The translations under genes and the position numbers were made by a program. A DNA stretch of 11,740 nucleotides from Rickettsiales bacterium. Its GTDB lineage: Bacteria > Pseudomonadota > Alphaproteobacteria > Rickettsiales > UBA3002. This document shows positions 1 through 6,180 of the stretch, in pieces (the stretch's first letter is position 1; the number at the start of each line of letters is the position of its first letter). The notes under the pieces are model-generated. The model was given only the letters and a program-made list of their open reading frames with translations. It was not told where the DNA came from and searched no databases. The stretch lies in assembly GCA_002725445.1 (NCBI GenBank), contig PBPD01000146.1:1-11740 (forward strand). The letters are read 5' to 3'.

Positions 1-101
<101 letters not shown>

Positions 102-107
102 AAGGAA

Positions 108-141
108 GAATTCGGATGAACAGCTTGCTGTTTCTGAATTC
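108..141 (+). other. hairpin just downstream of 16S (possible rRNA-processing structure)
   Basis: An imperfect stem-loop begins 6-7 nt after the mature 16S end. The outer arms are GAATTC (108-113) and GAATTC (136-141). The inner stem AACAG (119-123) pairs with CTGTT (128-132) around a CTTG loop. The arms are separated by a small internal loop. No T-tract follows, so it is not an intrinsic terminator. A role in 16S 3'-end maturation or transcript stability is inferred only from its position. Confidence 0.4.
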
Positions 142-214
142 GTCACCTTACATAACCACACCTACCCCTTGCGCATAAACGCTAGAAACATTATCGTCAG
201 ATCGCTGAGAGTTT

Positions 215-240
215 AGAGCACTGAATTACCGCTCTTTTTT
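215..240 (+). terminator. weak candidate terminator of the 16S transcript
   Basis: AGAGC (215-219) can pair with GCTCT (231-235) across an 11-nt loop, and the right arm runs directly into a T-tract (235-240). The stem is only 5 bp and the loop is long, so intrinsic termination would be inefficient. It is nonetheless the only stem plus T-run between the 16S end and the next gene. If real, it makes the 16S transcript monocistronic, consistent with the absence of downstream rRNA or tRNA genes. The rest of 102-299 shows no gene. Confidence 0.35.
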
Positions 241-279
241 AACACTTTCTTAAGATTTACATCAAATTTTAGCTATTTA

Positions 280-303
280 ACGGCAATTAACTCTGTTTGC
301 CGT
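280..303 (+). repeat. 7-bp inverted repeat upstream of the 687-residue protein gene
   Basis: ACGGCAA (280-286) and TTGCCGT (297-303) are perfect inverted copies separated by 10 bp. No T-run follows on either strand, so it is not an obvious terminator. The right arm overlaps the first bases of the tandem-repeat promoter element that starts at 300. It could therefore be an operator for a dimeric regulator competing with the activator. That role is inference. Confidence 0.35.
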
Positions 304-333
304 AACACAATCGTAACACTTTTTTGCTAGTCT
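300..333 (+). promoter_or_regulatory. Pho-box-like activated promoter of the 687-residue protein gene
   Basis: An 18-bp tandem repeat, CCGTAACACAATCGTAAC (300-317), contains two CGTAAC half-sites exactly 11 bp apart. A 10-bp spacer follows, then a weak -10-like TAGTCT (328-333); there is no -35 hexamer at the usual place. In the PhoB family the box is two 7-bp direct repeats with a 4-bp AT-rich linker, ending 10 bp before the -10 and replacing the -35; this site has the same geometry. The start would fall near 340, giving a leader of about 16 nt, with AGGAAAG (341-347) as ribosome binding site before ATG 356. A closely matching element precedes the minus-strand gene that starts at 3628. The regulator's identity is inferred. 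Confidence 0.55.
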
Positions 334-355
334 GGTACGTAGGAAAGTTTTATAG

Positions 356-2419
356 ATGGCAAATTTTGATACGATAAACGCTACAGCAGGCAACGGTTTT
401 ACCGCCGATATTGGCGGCTTTATGCGTGTTAATAGCGAAGCACAAGAGCTTCGTTCTGCCATCAATGAAAGTCAGGCGGTAATTGCCGAACGCCTGCAGG
501 CGATTCAAACACAAATACTCAGCCCCGATCAGCAAACCGATACCATTACATCGTTGCAAGCACAGCAAGGCCAGTTGGACACATGGGCAGCCTCATTAAG
601 TGAGACGAACCTCTGGGCTAATGGCAATGCACAAGAAACCATTTGGGGTGTGCAAGAAGCCATACGTACCGAGCTTGGCAGCGGGGATGATACACGTAAC
701 CGCTATTTACAGAACCTGCGTAATCTCGTGTCGATCGGACATGAACACCGCGCCATGAGCGAACGCGAGGCCGCCCGTGCCGAGGTGATTCGTCAAACGA
801 GTAATTATTTGGCTGAACAAGGCTTTAGTGAACAGGAGGCTGAGGCCGCAATTCAAACAGTGGAAAGCCTAGGGCTTGCCACTGCTGATGACCCTACACA
901 GTTTGTTCGCACCACACAGGCTGCTGCCACAATTCAACGTGAAGCACCAGTTATTGCAGGACACGATGTTCAACAGACACTGGCAAATGCGACGCCTGAA
1001 CAATTGGAAGATGTAAGGTTGAGCCGTGAAGAGTTTAGTGCATTAGTTTCCGAAACACTAGAAAGAGAAGGCCTTAGTGATATAGCCCGGGAGCAGCTCA
1101 ACTGGGTGCAAGAACTGATCGTCGATAGAAATATGGTTAGCGAGCCACTACGTGACAGTTTAGAGCAGTTTGCAAATGGTGAGATTACAGAGTCAGAGCT
1201 GAGGCAAACAATGAAGGTTGCAATTACAAATTCGGTTAACATCGCAAACGAGTCACGAACCTATGCGTTTGAACGCCTGCCACAAGAGCAGCAACAATAT
1301 ATTCTAGATACATTACGGGCATCGGATCCTGATCAGTATGGCGACATTAGCTATACTTCAGCTGAAGATCTTGAATCACTATCACCACGAGAGCGTTCTG
1401 AAGCCTTACAGGTTAATAGCCTTATTTTACAAGGTGCATCTGAGTTGGCGAGAGGTAAAGAAGGCGAAATCGACGCGCTATATACAGAGTTGCTGGAAAA
1501 CCCAAGAATGCAATTAACATCTGAACAGCAAGACTTGTTAACTTTTGCTAATTATGAAGACATGTCAACAACAACAATGGCTACTACGTCGGCCGCTATT
1601 GCTATTCAACAACTGAGCCAAGAACGTAGTATATCGATTGCAGACGCTGCGACTGAAATTGCAGGTATGACGCCAGCTGATTTAGCAAACTTTGTAACGC
1701 GCAGCTCTGGGCAGGAATTCACTCAAGAGGAACTGCAAGAGTGGCAGCAATTTGCAACTATGATCTCGCAGCTACCTCCAGAGCATCAGGCGCGCATTCC
1801 AGCATATTTTGAAACCATTTTATCGCCCGACAGATCGCCAGAAGCAAAAGAAGCAAGGGAAGAAGTGTTGAATGAAGTCTATAGCATTATTTGCTTTGGA
1901 AGTACGCCTGCACAACTAGAGCAAATGCGCCAAAATAATGATGGCGTTAGTGTCAGCGCTCCGACCCGTGCATTTGTTCATAATTATGTAAATGAAAATG
2001 GCCGCTTGCCTACCCCACAAGAAGTTAATGTATTTGTTAACGAACGTATTAATGAATCATTGGAGCGGATAAATGCTGAAATTGATGCTAGTGTAAGCGA
2101 AGATAATGAGAGAAGGCTAGAAGAGCTAACTACTGAAATGGCTTTAGAAATGGATACCGCCTTCGCAGCGCAACAGGAAGCGCAAGAGGCGGAGGTTGAT
2201 GCGCGAATGGAACAAATGTTTGCTGATATGGAAGCTGAACAACAGGCCTCTATGGAAAGGCGCATGCAAGCGCCAGATGTTGCTAGTATCCCGGGGGTGA
2301 ATCCCGATGAATTTGCGACCCTTGAATCAGCAGATGTTACGGATTCTGGCGAACTCACCCCATCGAATGCCCCTGCGCAAGAGCAGGAACAGACCCGTGG
2401 CGCAGCACTGAGCAGCTAA
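356..2419 (+). CDS. large acidic helical protein of unknown function
   Basis: I do not recognise a family for this 687-residue protein. It has no signal peptide or membrane segment, so it is cytosolic or exported by a route that needs no N-terminal signal. It is rich in Glu, Gln and Ala and looks almost wholly alpha-helical. A coiled-coil-like, heavily charged stretch spans about 565-636, followed by a disordered Pro/Glu/Ser tail (640-687). A short TPxxL motif recurs near 213, 439 and 517, with related forms near 334, 388 and 553, hinting at degenerate helical repeats. There is one cysteine, C513. The ATG has AGGAAAG 9 bp upstream. The gene is visibly more AT-rich than maeB, mutS or the deaminase-like gene, suggesting a different history. 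It sits alone behind a Pho-box-like promoter, with queH 47 bp downstream under its own promoter. An effector or structural protein is possible but unsupported. Confidence 0.85.
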   Translation: MANFDTINATAGNGFTADIGGFMRVNSEAQELRSAINESQAVIAERLQAIQTQILSPDQQTDTITSLQAQQGQLDTWAASLSETNLWANGNAQETIWGVQEAIRTELGSGDDTRNRYLQNLRNLVSIGHEHRAMSEREAARAEVIRQTSNYLAEQGFSEQEAEAAIQTVESLGLATADDPTQFVRTTQAAATIQREAPVIAGHDVQQTLANATPEQLEDVRLSREEFSALVSETLEREGLSDIAREQLNWVQELIVDRNMVSEPLRDSLEQFANGEITESELRQTMKVAITNSVNIANESRTYAFERLPQEQQQYILDTLRASDPDQYGDISYTSAEDLESLSPRERSEALQVNSLILQGASELARGKEGEIDALYTELLENPRMQLTSEQQDLLTFANYEDMSTTTMATTSAAIAIQQLSQERSISIADAATEIAGMTPADLANFVTRSSGQEFTQEELQEWQQFATMISQLPPEHQARIPAYFETILSPDRSPEAKEAREEVLNEVYSIICFGSTPAQLEQMRQNNDGVSVSAPTRAFVHNYVNENGRLPTPQEVNVFVNERINESLERINAEIDASVSEDNERRLEELTTEMALEMDTAFAAQQEAQEAEVDARMEQMFADMEAEQQASMERRMQAPDVASIPGVNPDEFATLESADVTDSGELTPSNAPAQEQEQTRGAALSS

Positions 2420-2427
2420 GACGCCCC

Positions 2428-2456
2428 TTGTAACTCCCTTCGTTTTTCTTTATAGT
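2428..2456 (+). promoter_or_regulatory. sigma-70-type promoter of queH
   Basis: The -35 is TTGTAA (2428-2433) and the -10 is TATAGT (2451-2456), separated by an ideal 17 bp. The hexamers match the consensus at 4/6 and 5/6. The predicted transcription start is about 2462-2464, only 3-5 nt before the queH ATG at 2467. The mRNA would be nearly leaderless, which fits the lack of a Shine-Dalgarno in front of that ATG. It lies in the 47-bp gap after the preceding gene. Confidence 0.6.
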
Positions 2457-2466
2457 CCGTGGCCTT

Positions 2467-3171
2467 ATGAGCTGCCAGATAGAACATATCAGCGATGAAA
2501 TTGCCCCGCCGGAGGACATCGTCAAACACGTCGATTTGACGCCTCCAGAAGGTGAAAAGCGTGTGTTGATGCATAGCTGTTGCGCGCCGTGTGCGGGCGA
2601 GCTGATGGAGCAAATGCTGGCGAACGGCATTGATCTGCATATTTACTTCTATAATCCCAATATTCACCCCAAAAAAGAGTATGAGATTCGCAAGCAGGAG
2701 AATATCCGCTATTGCGAGAAGATGGGGATACCGTTCATTGACGGCGATTATGATGTGCAGGAATGGTTCTATAAGGCCAAAGGTATGGAACATGAACCAG
2801 AGCGTGGCGTGCGGTGCACGATGTGCTTTGATATGCGCTTTGTGCGCACCGCTGAGTATGCGCAGAAGCATGGCTTTAAGGTAATCACCAGCTCGCTCGG
2901 CATCTCGCGCTGGAAGAATATGGCGCAGATTAATGATTGCGGTGAGCGCGCAGCGATGCTTTATCCGGATGTGACATACTGGACGTATAACTGGCGCAAG
3001 CAAGGTGGCGCCGCACGCATGTATGACATTGCCAAGCGAGAGAACTTCTACGCCCAGCAATATTGCGGCTGTATTTACAGCTTGCGGGATTCAAATGAAT
3101 GGCGCGTGAAAAACGGCCGGGAAAAAATTGAAATCGGCGAGACCTGGTACGAAGAAAAGCTGAACGGCTAA
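2467..3171 (+). CDS. queH: epoxyqueuosine reductase QueH (DUF208 family)
   Basis: QueH reduces epoxyqueuosine to queuosine at tRNA position 34, the last step of queuosine synthesis, and replaces the unrelated cobalamin-dependent QueG. The 234-residue protein shows the family signature in order: HSCCAPC (36-42), the YNPNIHP..EY..R block (62-75), RCTMCF (116-121), the TSSLGISRWKN segment (141-151) and QYCGC (198-202). The Cys pairs at 38/39 and 117/120 are the type that bind the Fe-S cluster; C200/C202 are also conserved. The ATG is preceded by a good promoter but no Shine-Dalgarno, so translation is probably leaderless or nearly so. It encodes about 30 residues before the usual family start. 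A GTG at about codon 33 with an AAGG upstream is an alternative, but it would cut into the first core strand. The gene is monocistronic and convergent with the next one. Confidence 0.93.
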   Translation: MSCQIEHISDEIAPPEDIVKHVDLTPPEGEKRVLMHSCCAPCAGELMEQMLANGIDLHIYFYNPNIHPKKEYEIRKQENIRYCEKMGIPFIDGDYDVQEWFYKAKGMEHEPERGVRCTMCFDMRFVRTAEYAQKHGFKVITSSLGISRWKNMAQINDCGERAAMLYPDVTYWTYNWRKQGGAARMYDIAKRENFYAQQYCGCIYSLRDSNEWRVKNGREKIEIGETWYEEKLNG

Positions 3172-3183
3172 GCGTACAGCTTT
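3156..3183. terminator. possible weak bidirectional terminator between convergent genes
   Basis: AAAGCTG (3156-3162) is the inverse of CAGCTTT (3177-3183), a 7-bp stem with a 14-nt loop spanning the queH stop codon. The A/T-rich stem base gives short T-runs on both strands, better on the minus strand (CAGCTTTTCTTC). This is the only hairpin in the 40-bp convergent gap, which otherwise holds nothing recognisable. The long loop makes it a marginal call. Confidence 0.25.
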
Positions 3184-3211
3184 CTGTCATCTCAATACTA
3201 TAAAGTGTGCT

Positions 3212-3628
3212 TTAGCGTTCGCGTGTGCAGGTTGGCAAACCTTGCTCGGGGTTGGTTGCGTCACACGTTAAGCCATGGGTCGGCTTAAATTCTGGGCCTT
3301 CTTCTTTAAGGCCAGTGGTCGTTGCCAGCCAATCAAGCCCTTGCGTCAGCAAGTCGCGACGATCGCGACGCTCTTCCAAGCCTAATTGCACATGCGCTTC
3401 TTCCCAAATACGGTCAGCAAAATATTCACTATGATGCTCCAATTGGCGCTCATACGCGTCTTCGCTAATATGATCAGGTATTTCAGCGTATTGCGTTGCA
3501 AAGCTATGGCCCATAGCACCACTGATTAAGCTTAGCTCATTCCAGTTGAGCGTACCACTTTCGGATGCGGTGGTAAGCGCCTCGTTAGCGGCCTGTTGAA
3601 TTTCAAGTTCTATGTTAACTTCACCCAT
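3212..3628 (-). CDS. small acidic protein of unknown function
   Basis: I recognise no family for this 138-residue protein. It has no signal peptide or membrane segment. It is acidic and predicted mostly helical from about residue 5 to 105, with a charged EERRDRRD stretch in the middle. A probably disordered Pro/Thr/Gly tail carries the only two cysteines, near the C-terminus. The ATG has an AGGA about 9 bp upstream. The strongest support for a real gene is its promoter: a tandem-repeat element nearly identical in sequence and spacing to the one before the 687-residue protein gene. It follows maeB on the same strand after a 93-bp gap that holds this promoter, so it is probably transcribed separately. 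It is convergent with queH. A function shared with the 687-residue protein is inferred from co-regulation only. Confidence 0.75.
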   Translation of the reverse strand: MGEVNIELEIQQAANEALTTASESGTLNWNELSLISGAMGHSFATQYAEIPDHISEDAYERQLEHHSEYFADRIWEEAHVQLGLEERRDRRDLLTQGLDWLATTTGLKEEGPEFKPTHGLTCDATNPEQGLPTCTRER

Positions 3629-3650
3629 GGGGAATCCTATATAAATTATT

Positions 3651-3685
3651 TCGTATCACATGAGTATAGCACTCACATGTTACGA
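3651..3685. repeat. 35-bp imperfect palindrome over a promoter
   Basis: Two 15-bp arms (3651-3665 and 3671-3685) match as inverted copies at 12 of 15 positions around a 5-bp centre. The outer parts are TCGTA and TACGA; the inner parts are TGAGT and ACTCA. It covers the -10 (3663-3668), the predicted start point and the proximal half-site of the tandem-repeat element of the 138-residue protein gene. Its position suits a repressor operator. No equivalent palindrome covers the matching promoter at 300-333. Confidence 0.45.
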
Positions 3686-3696
3686 TAATGTGACGG
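3663..3696 (-). promoter_or_regulatory. Pho-box-like activated promoter of the 138-residue protein gene
   Basis: Read on the minus strand, an 18-bp tandem repeat CCGTCACATTATCGTAAC (3696 to 3679) is followed by a 10-bp spacer and the -10 TATACT (3668 to 3663, 5/6 to consensus). No -35 hexamer is present. The half-sites CGTCAC and CGTAAC are 11 bp apart with an AT-rich linker, as in PhoB boxes. The box and the next two bases match the element at 300-319 at 16 of 20 positions, and the distance to the -10 is identical. Transcription would start near 3656, leaving a leader of about 28 nt before ATG 3628. Confidence 0.6.
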
Positions 3697-3721
3697 AATG
3701 GCAGAAAACCGCTTGATTTAC

Positions 3722-6133
3722 TTATTTTTTAGCACGTGTTTTACGCGTCGCGGCCTTCTTCACGGGTGCGGCTTTATGCACACGGCTTTTAGCGGCGGCA
3801 CGGCCCTTCACGGGTGCGGCTTTTTTGGCAACGGGCTTCTTCTTACCTGCAGCCGGTGTTTTGTTCGCCTGTTGAATCGCTTCAATCGAGGCAATAGCCG
3901 CCAGGTTGATTACATCAGCCACGGAGGCGTTCATGTTTACAATCTGCACAGGACGCTCCATACCACACAGGATAGGGCCAATCACTGCACCGCTGCCCAG
4001 TTCTTTCATCAGATTGGATGAAATATTGGCAGAGTGCAGGGCTGGCATAACCAGAATATTGGCAGGGCCACTTAAGCGACAGAACGGATAAAGCGACATC
4101 AGCTCTTCATTGAGCGCCACGTCGGCAGCCATTTCACCATCATATTCAAAATCAAGGTCGGTGCGCTTATCCAGAATTTCCACTGCATCACGGATACGCT
4201 TGGACTTCTCTTTCATCGGGTTACCGAAGTTGGAATAAGAGAGCAGGGCGGCACGCGGCTCGTGCCCCATATGGCGTGCTTTTTCGGCAGTATGAATCGT
4301 GATTTCAGCCAGCTCTTCAGCTGTTGGAAGCTCTTGCACGGTGGTGTCGGAAATGAATACGGTGCGGTGCTTGGACACCAGCATCGACATACCAAATACA
4401 CAGCCATCTTCGCGCGAGTCGATCACGCGAGAGATGTTCTCCAGCGCGCGATTGTAGCTGCGGGTCAGACCAGAGATCATCGCGTCACCGTGGCCACATG
4501 CCAGCATACAAGAGGCGAAGATGTTACGGTCATTCTTCACCATGCGCACAATATCACGATAGAGGAAGCCTTTACGCTGCAACTTCTCGTACAGGTAATC
4601 GATATACTGATTCACATGCGGGCTGATCGCAGCATTGGCAATCTCGATATCGTCGGCGTTTTTCAGGCCAATCTGCTTCATGGTCTCACGGATACGCTCG
4701 GCACGGCCTACCAGAATAGGTGAGCCATAGCCATTGTCGCGCCAATGTTGAGCCGCACGAATGGTTTTTTCTTCCTCGCCTTCGGCAAAGATCACGCGTT
4801 GTGGGTTTGCACTTACCATGTCGAAGATGCGGGTCATGGTGTTGGCTGTTGGATCCAGACGCGATGCCAGTTGACGTCGGTATTGCTCGAAGTCCTGAAT
4901 TGGCTTGCGCGCGACGCCTGTGTCCATCGCTGCTTTTGCGACCGCCACCGGAATCGTGGTGATAAGGCGAGGGTCAAACGGTGCAGGAATGATATATTCC
5001 GGGCCGTACTTCAGCTCGCGGCCTGAATAGGCGTTCGATACTTCTTCAGGCACATCTTCGCGTGCCAACTCAGCCAGCGCATTAGCGGCTGCCATTTTCA
5101 TATCTTCGTTGATTTCACGGGCACGCACATCCAGCGCACCACGGAAAATATACGGGAAGCCCATCACGTTATTTACCTGATTCGGATAGTCCGAACGGCC
5201 AGTCGCGATGATTGCATCTTTACGCACGGCACGCGCTTCCTCTGGCATAATTTCAGGCACAGGGTTAGCCATGGCGAAGATGATCGGGTTTTTCGCCATT
5301 TTCTTAATCATGTCTTTGGTGACAGCACCTGCAACCGACAGACCAATAAATACATCCGCACCATCCAATGCGTCGGTCAGTGTGCGCGCTTTGGTTTTCA
5401 CCGCATGCGCCGATTTCCACTGATTCATGCTCTCTTTGCGGCCTTCATAAATCACGCCGGTACGATCACACAGCAGAATATTATCGCGTGGCACGCCCAT
5501 AGTCTTGATCAATTCCAGGCAGGCAATACCCGCCGAACCAGACCCGTTGATAACCACTTTCAGTTTCTTCACATCGCGGTTCGTGATTTCTGTCGCGTTA
5601 ATAAGGCCTGCGACTGTGATAATTGCAGTGCCGTGCTGGTCATCGTGGAATACGGGAATGTCGCATTCTTCTTTCAAACGCTGCTCGATGATGAAGCAGT
5701 CTGGCGCTGCGATATCTTCCAGATTGATGCCGCCGTAAGTGGGCGAGATAAGCTTAACCGCGCTTACGATTTCATCCACATCGGTGCTGTCTACTTCTAC
5801 ATCGATACCGTCAATGTCAGCGAAACGCTTAAACAGAATGGCCTTACCTTCCATCACAGGCTTCGACGCAAGCGCACCTAGATTGCCTAAGCCCAATACT
5901 GCCGTACCATTAGACACAACGGCCACCAGATTGCCTTTAGCGGTGTAATCATAGGCGGCGTTCTCGTCTTCGTTGATCTTCACGCAAGGAGCTGCAACGC
6001 CCGGTGAATAGCCCAAAGAAAGGTCGCGCTGGGTGATTAATGGCTTGGTAGCCGTGATTGCCAGCTTGCCTGGCTGATTGCGCGTATGATAGGCTAAAGC
6101 TTCTGCATCGGTAATTTTAGCGTTTTCACTCAT
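3722..6133 (-). CDS. maeB: NADP-type malic enzyme with phosphotransacetylase-like domain (MaeB type)
   Basis: This cytosolic enzyme oxidatively decarboxylates malate to pyruvate, making NADPH and linking the TCA cycle to pyruvate. The 803-residue protein shows the malic enzyme N-domain with SPGVAAPC (43-50, catalytic-type Tyr42 just before), EGKAILFK (95-102), NLEDIAAP (137-144) and FHDDQHGTA (162-170) for metal and substrate. The dinucleotide fold carries NGSGSAGIA (196-204). Residues about 432-758 are the phosphotransacetylase-like domain, non-catalytic in MaeB and involved in acetyl-CoA regulation. Enterobacterial MaeB is about 759 residues; here 45 extra residues (759-803) form a Lys/Ala/Pro/Arg tail resembling histone-H1-like tails. 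NADP preference comes from family membership, not from a residue seen here. It is divergent from mutS across 46 bp and lacks a clear Shine-Dalgarno. Confidence 0.95.
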   Translation of the reverse strand: MSENAKITDAEALAYHTRNQPGKLAITATKPLITQRDLSLGYSPGVAAPCVKINEDENAAYDYTAKGNLVAVVSNGTAVLGLGNLGALASKPVMEGKAILFKRFADIDGIDVEVDSTDVDEIVSAVKLISPTYGGINLEDIAAPDCFIIEQRLKEECDIPVFHDDQHGTAIITVAGLINATEITNRDVKKLKVVINGSGSAGIACLELIKTMGVPRDNILLCDRTGVIYEGRKESMNQWKSAHAVKTKARTLTDALDGADVFIGLSVAGAVTKDMIKKMAKNPIIFAMANPVPEIMPEEARAVRKDAIIATGRSDYPNQVNNVMGFPYIFRGALDVRAREINEDMKMAAANALAELAREDVPEEVSNAYSGRELKYGPEYIIPAPFDPRLITTIPVAVAKAAMDTGVARKPIQDFEQYRRQLASRLDPTANTMTRIFDMVSANPQRVIFAEGEEEKTIRAAQHWRDNGYGSPILVGRAERIRETMKQIGLKNADDIEIANAAISPHVNQYIDYLYEKLQRKGFLYRDIVRMVKNDRNIFASCMLACGHGDAMISGLTRSYNRALENISRVIDSREDGCVFGMSMLVSKHRTVFISDTTVQELPTAEELAEITIHTAEKARHMGHEPRAALLSYSNFGNPMKEKSKRIRDAVEILDKRTDLDFEYDGEMAADVALNEELMSLYPFCRLSGPANILVMPALHSANISSNLMKELGSGAVIGPILCGMERPVQIVNMNASVADVINLAAIASIEAIQQANKTPAAGKKKPVAKKAAPVKGRAAAKSRVHKAAPVKKAATRKTRAKK
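3758..3823. repeat. 18-bp direct repeat encoding the malic enzyme basic tail
   Basis: CTTCACGGGTGCGGCTTT occurs at 3758-3775 and again at 3806-3823, a period of 48 bp or 16 codons. On the coding strand each copy encodes KAAPVK, within the Lys/Ala-rich C-terminus of the malic enzyme. The exact DNA identity suggests the tail grew at least partly by tandem duplication, although low-complexity codon choice could contribute. Confidence 0.6.
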
Positions 6134-6180
6134 TGTTTTTTCGTTTCATCCCGTTATAGATTAATCAACAAACACAAGCA
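6133..6180. promoter_or_regulatory. overlapping divergent promoter region of maeB and mutS
   Basis: The 46-bp gap between the divergent start codons holds one near-symmetric -10 region. On the plus strand TATAGA (6155-6160) lies 16 bp after TTGTTT (6133-6138), a moderate mutS promoter whose -35 overlaps the maeB start codon. On the minus strand TATAAC (6158 to 6153) overlaps it and would drive maeB, with no good -35. Both predicted leaders are about 13 nt, and neither start has a convincing Shine-Dalgarno. RNA polymerase could not occupy both at once. Confidence 0.4.

Noticed and set aside
300..333. interpretation of the tandem element as a CtrA site
   Set aside because: CtrA boxes are TTAA-N7-TTAA; the element has CGTAAC repeats at 11-bp period, which fits the PhoB/OmpR geometry better.
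102..355. search for tRNA genes or 23S start in the post-16S spacer
   Set aside because: No T-arm GGTTCGAATCC-like segment, acceptor-stem pairing or 23S 5' sequence is visible.
2416..3060. 214-residue minus-strand open frame opposite queH
   Set aside because: It lies wholly antisense to a gene with clear QueH motifs and has a composition typical of a shadow frame; there is no promoter or ribosome binding site.
5405..5881. 158-residue plus-strand open frame opposite maeB
   Set aside because: Antisense to the malic enzyme catalytic region; no independent support.
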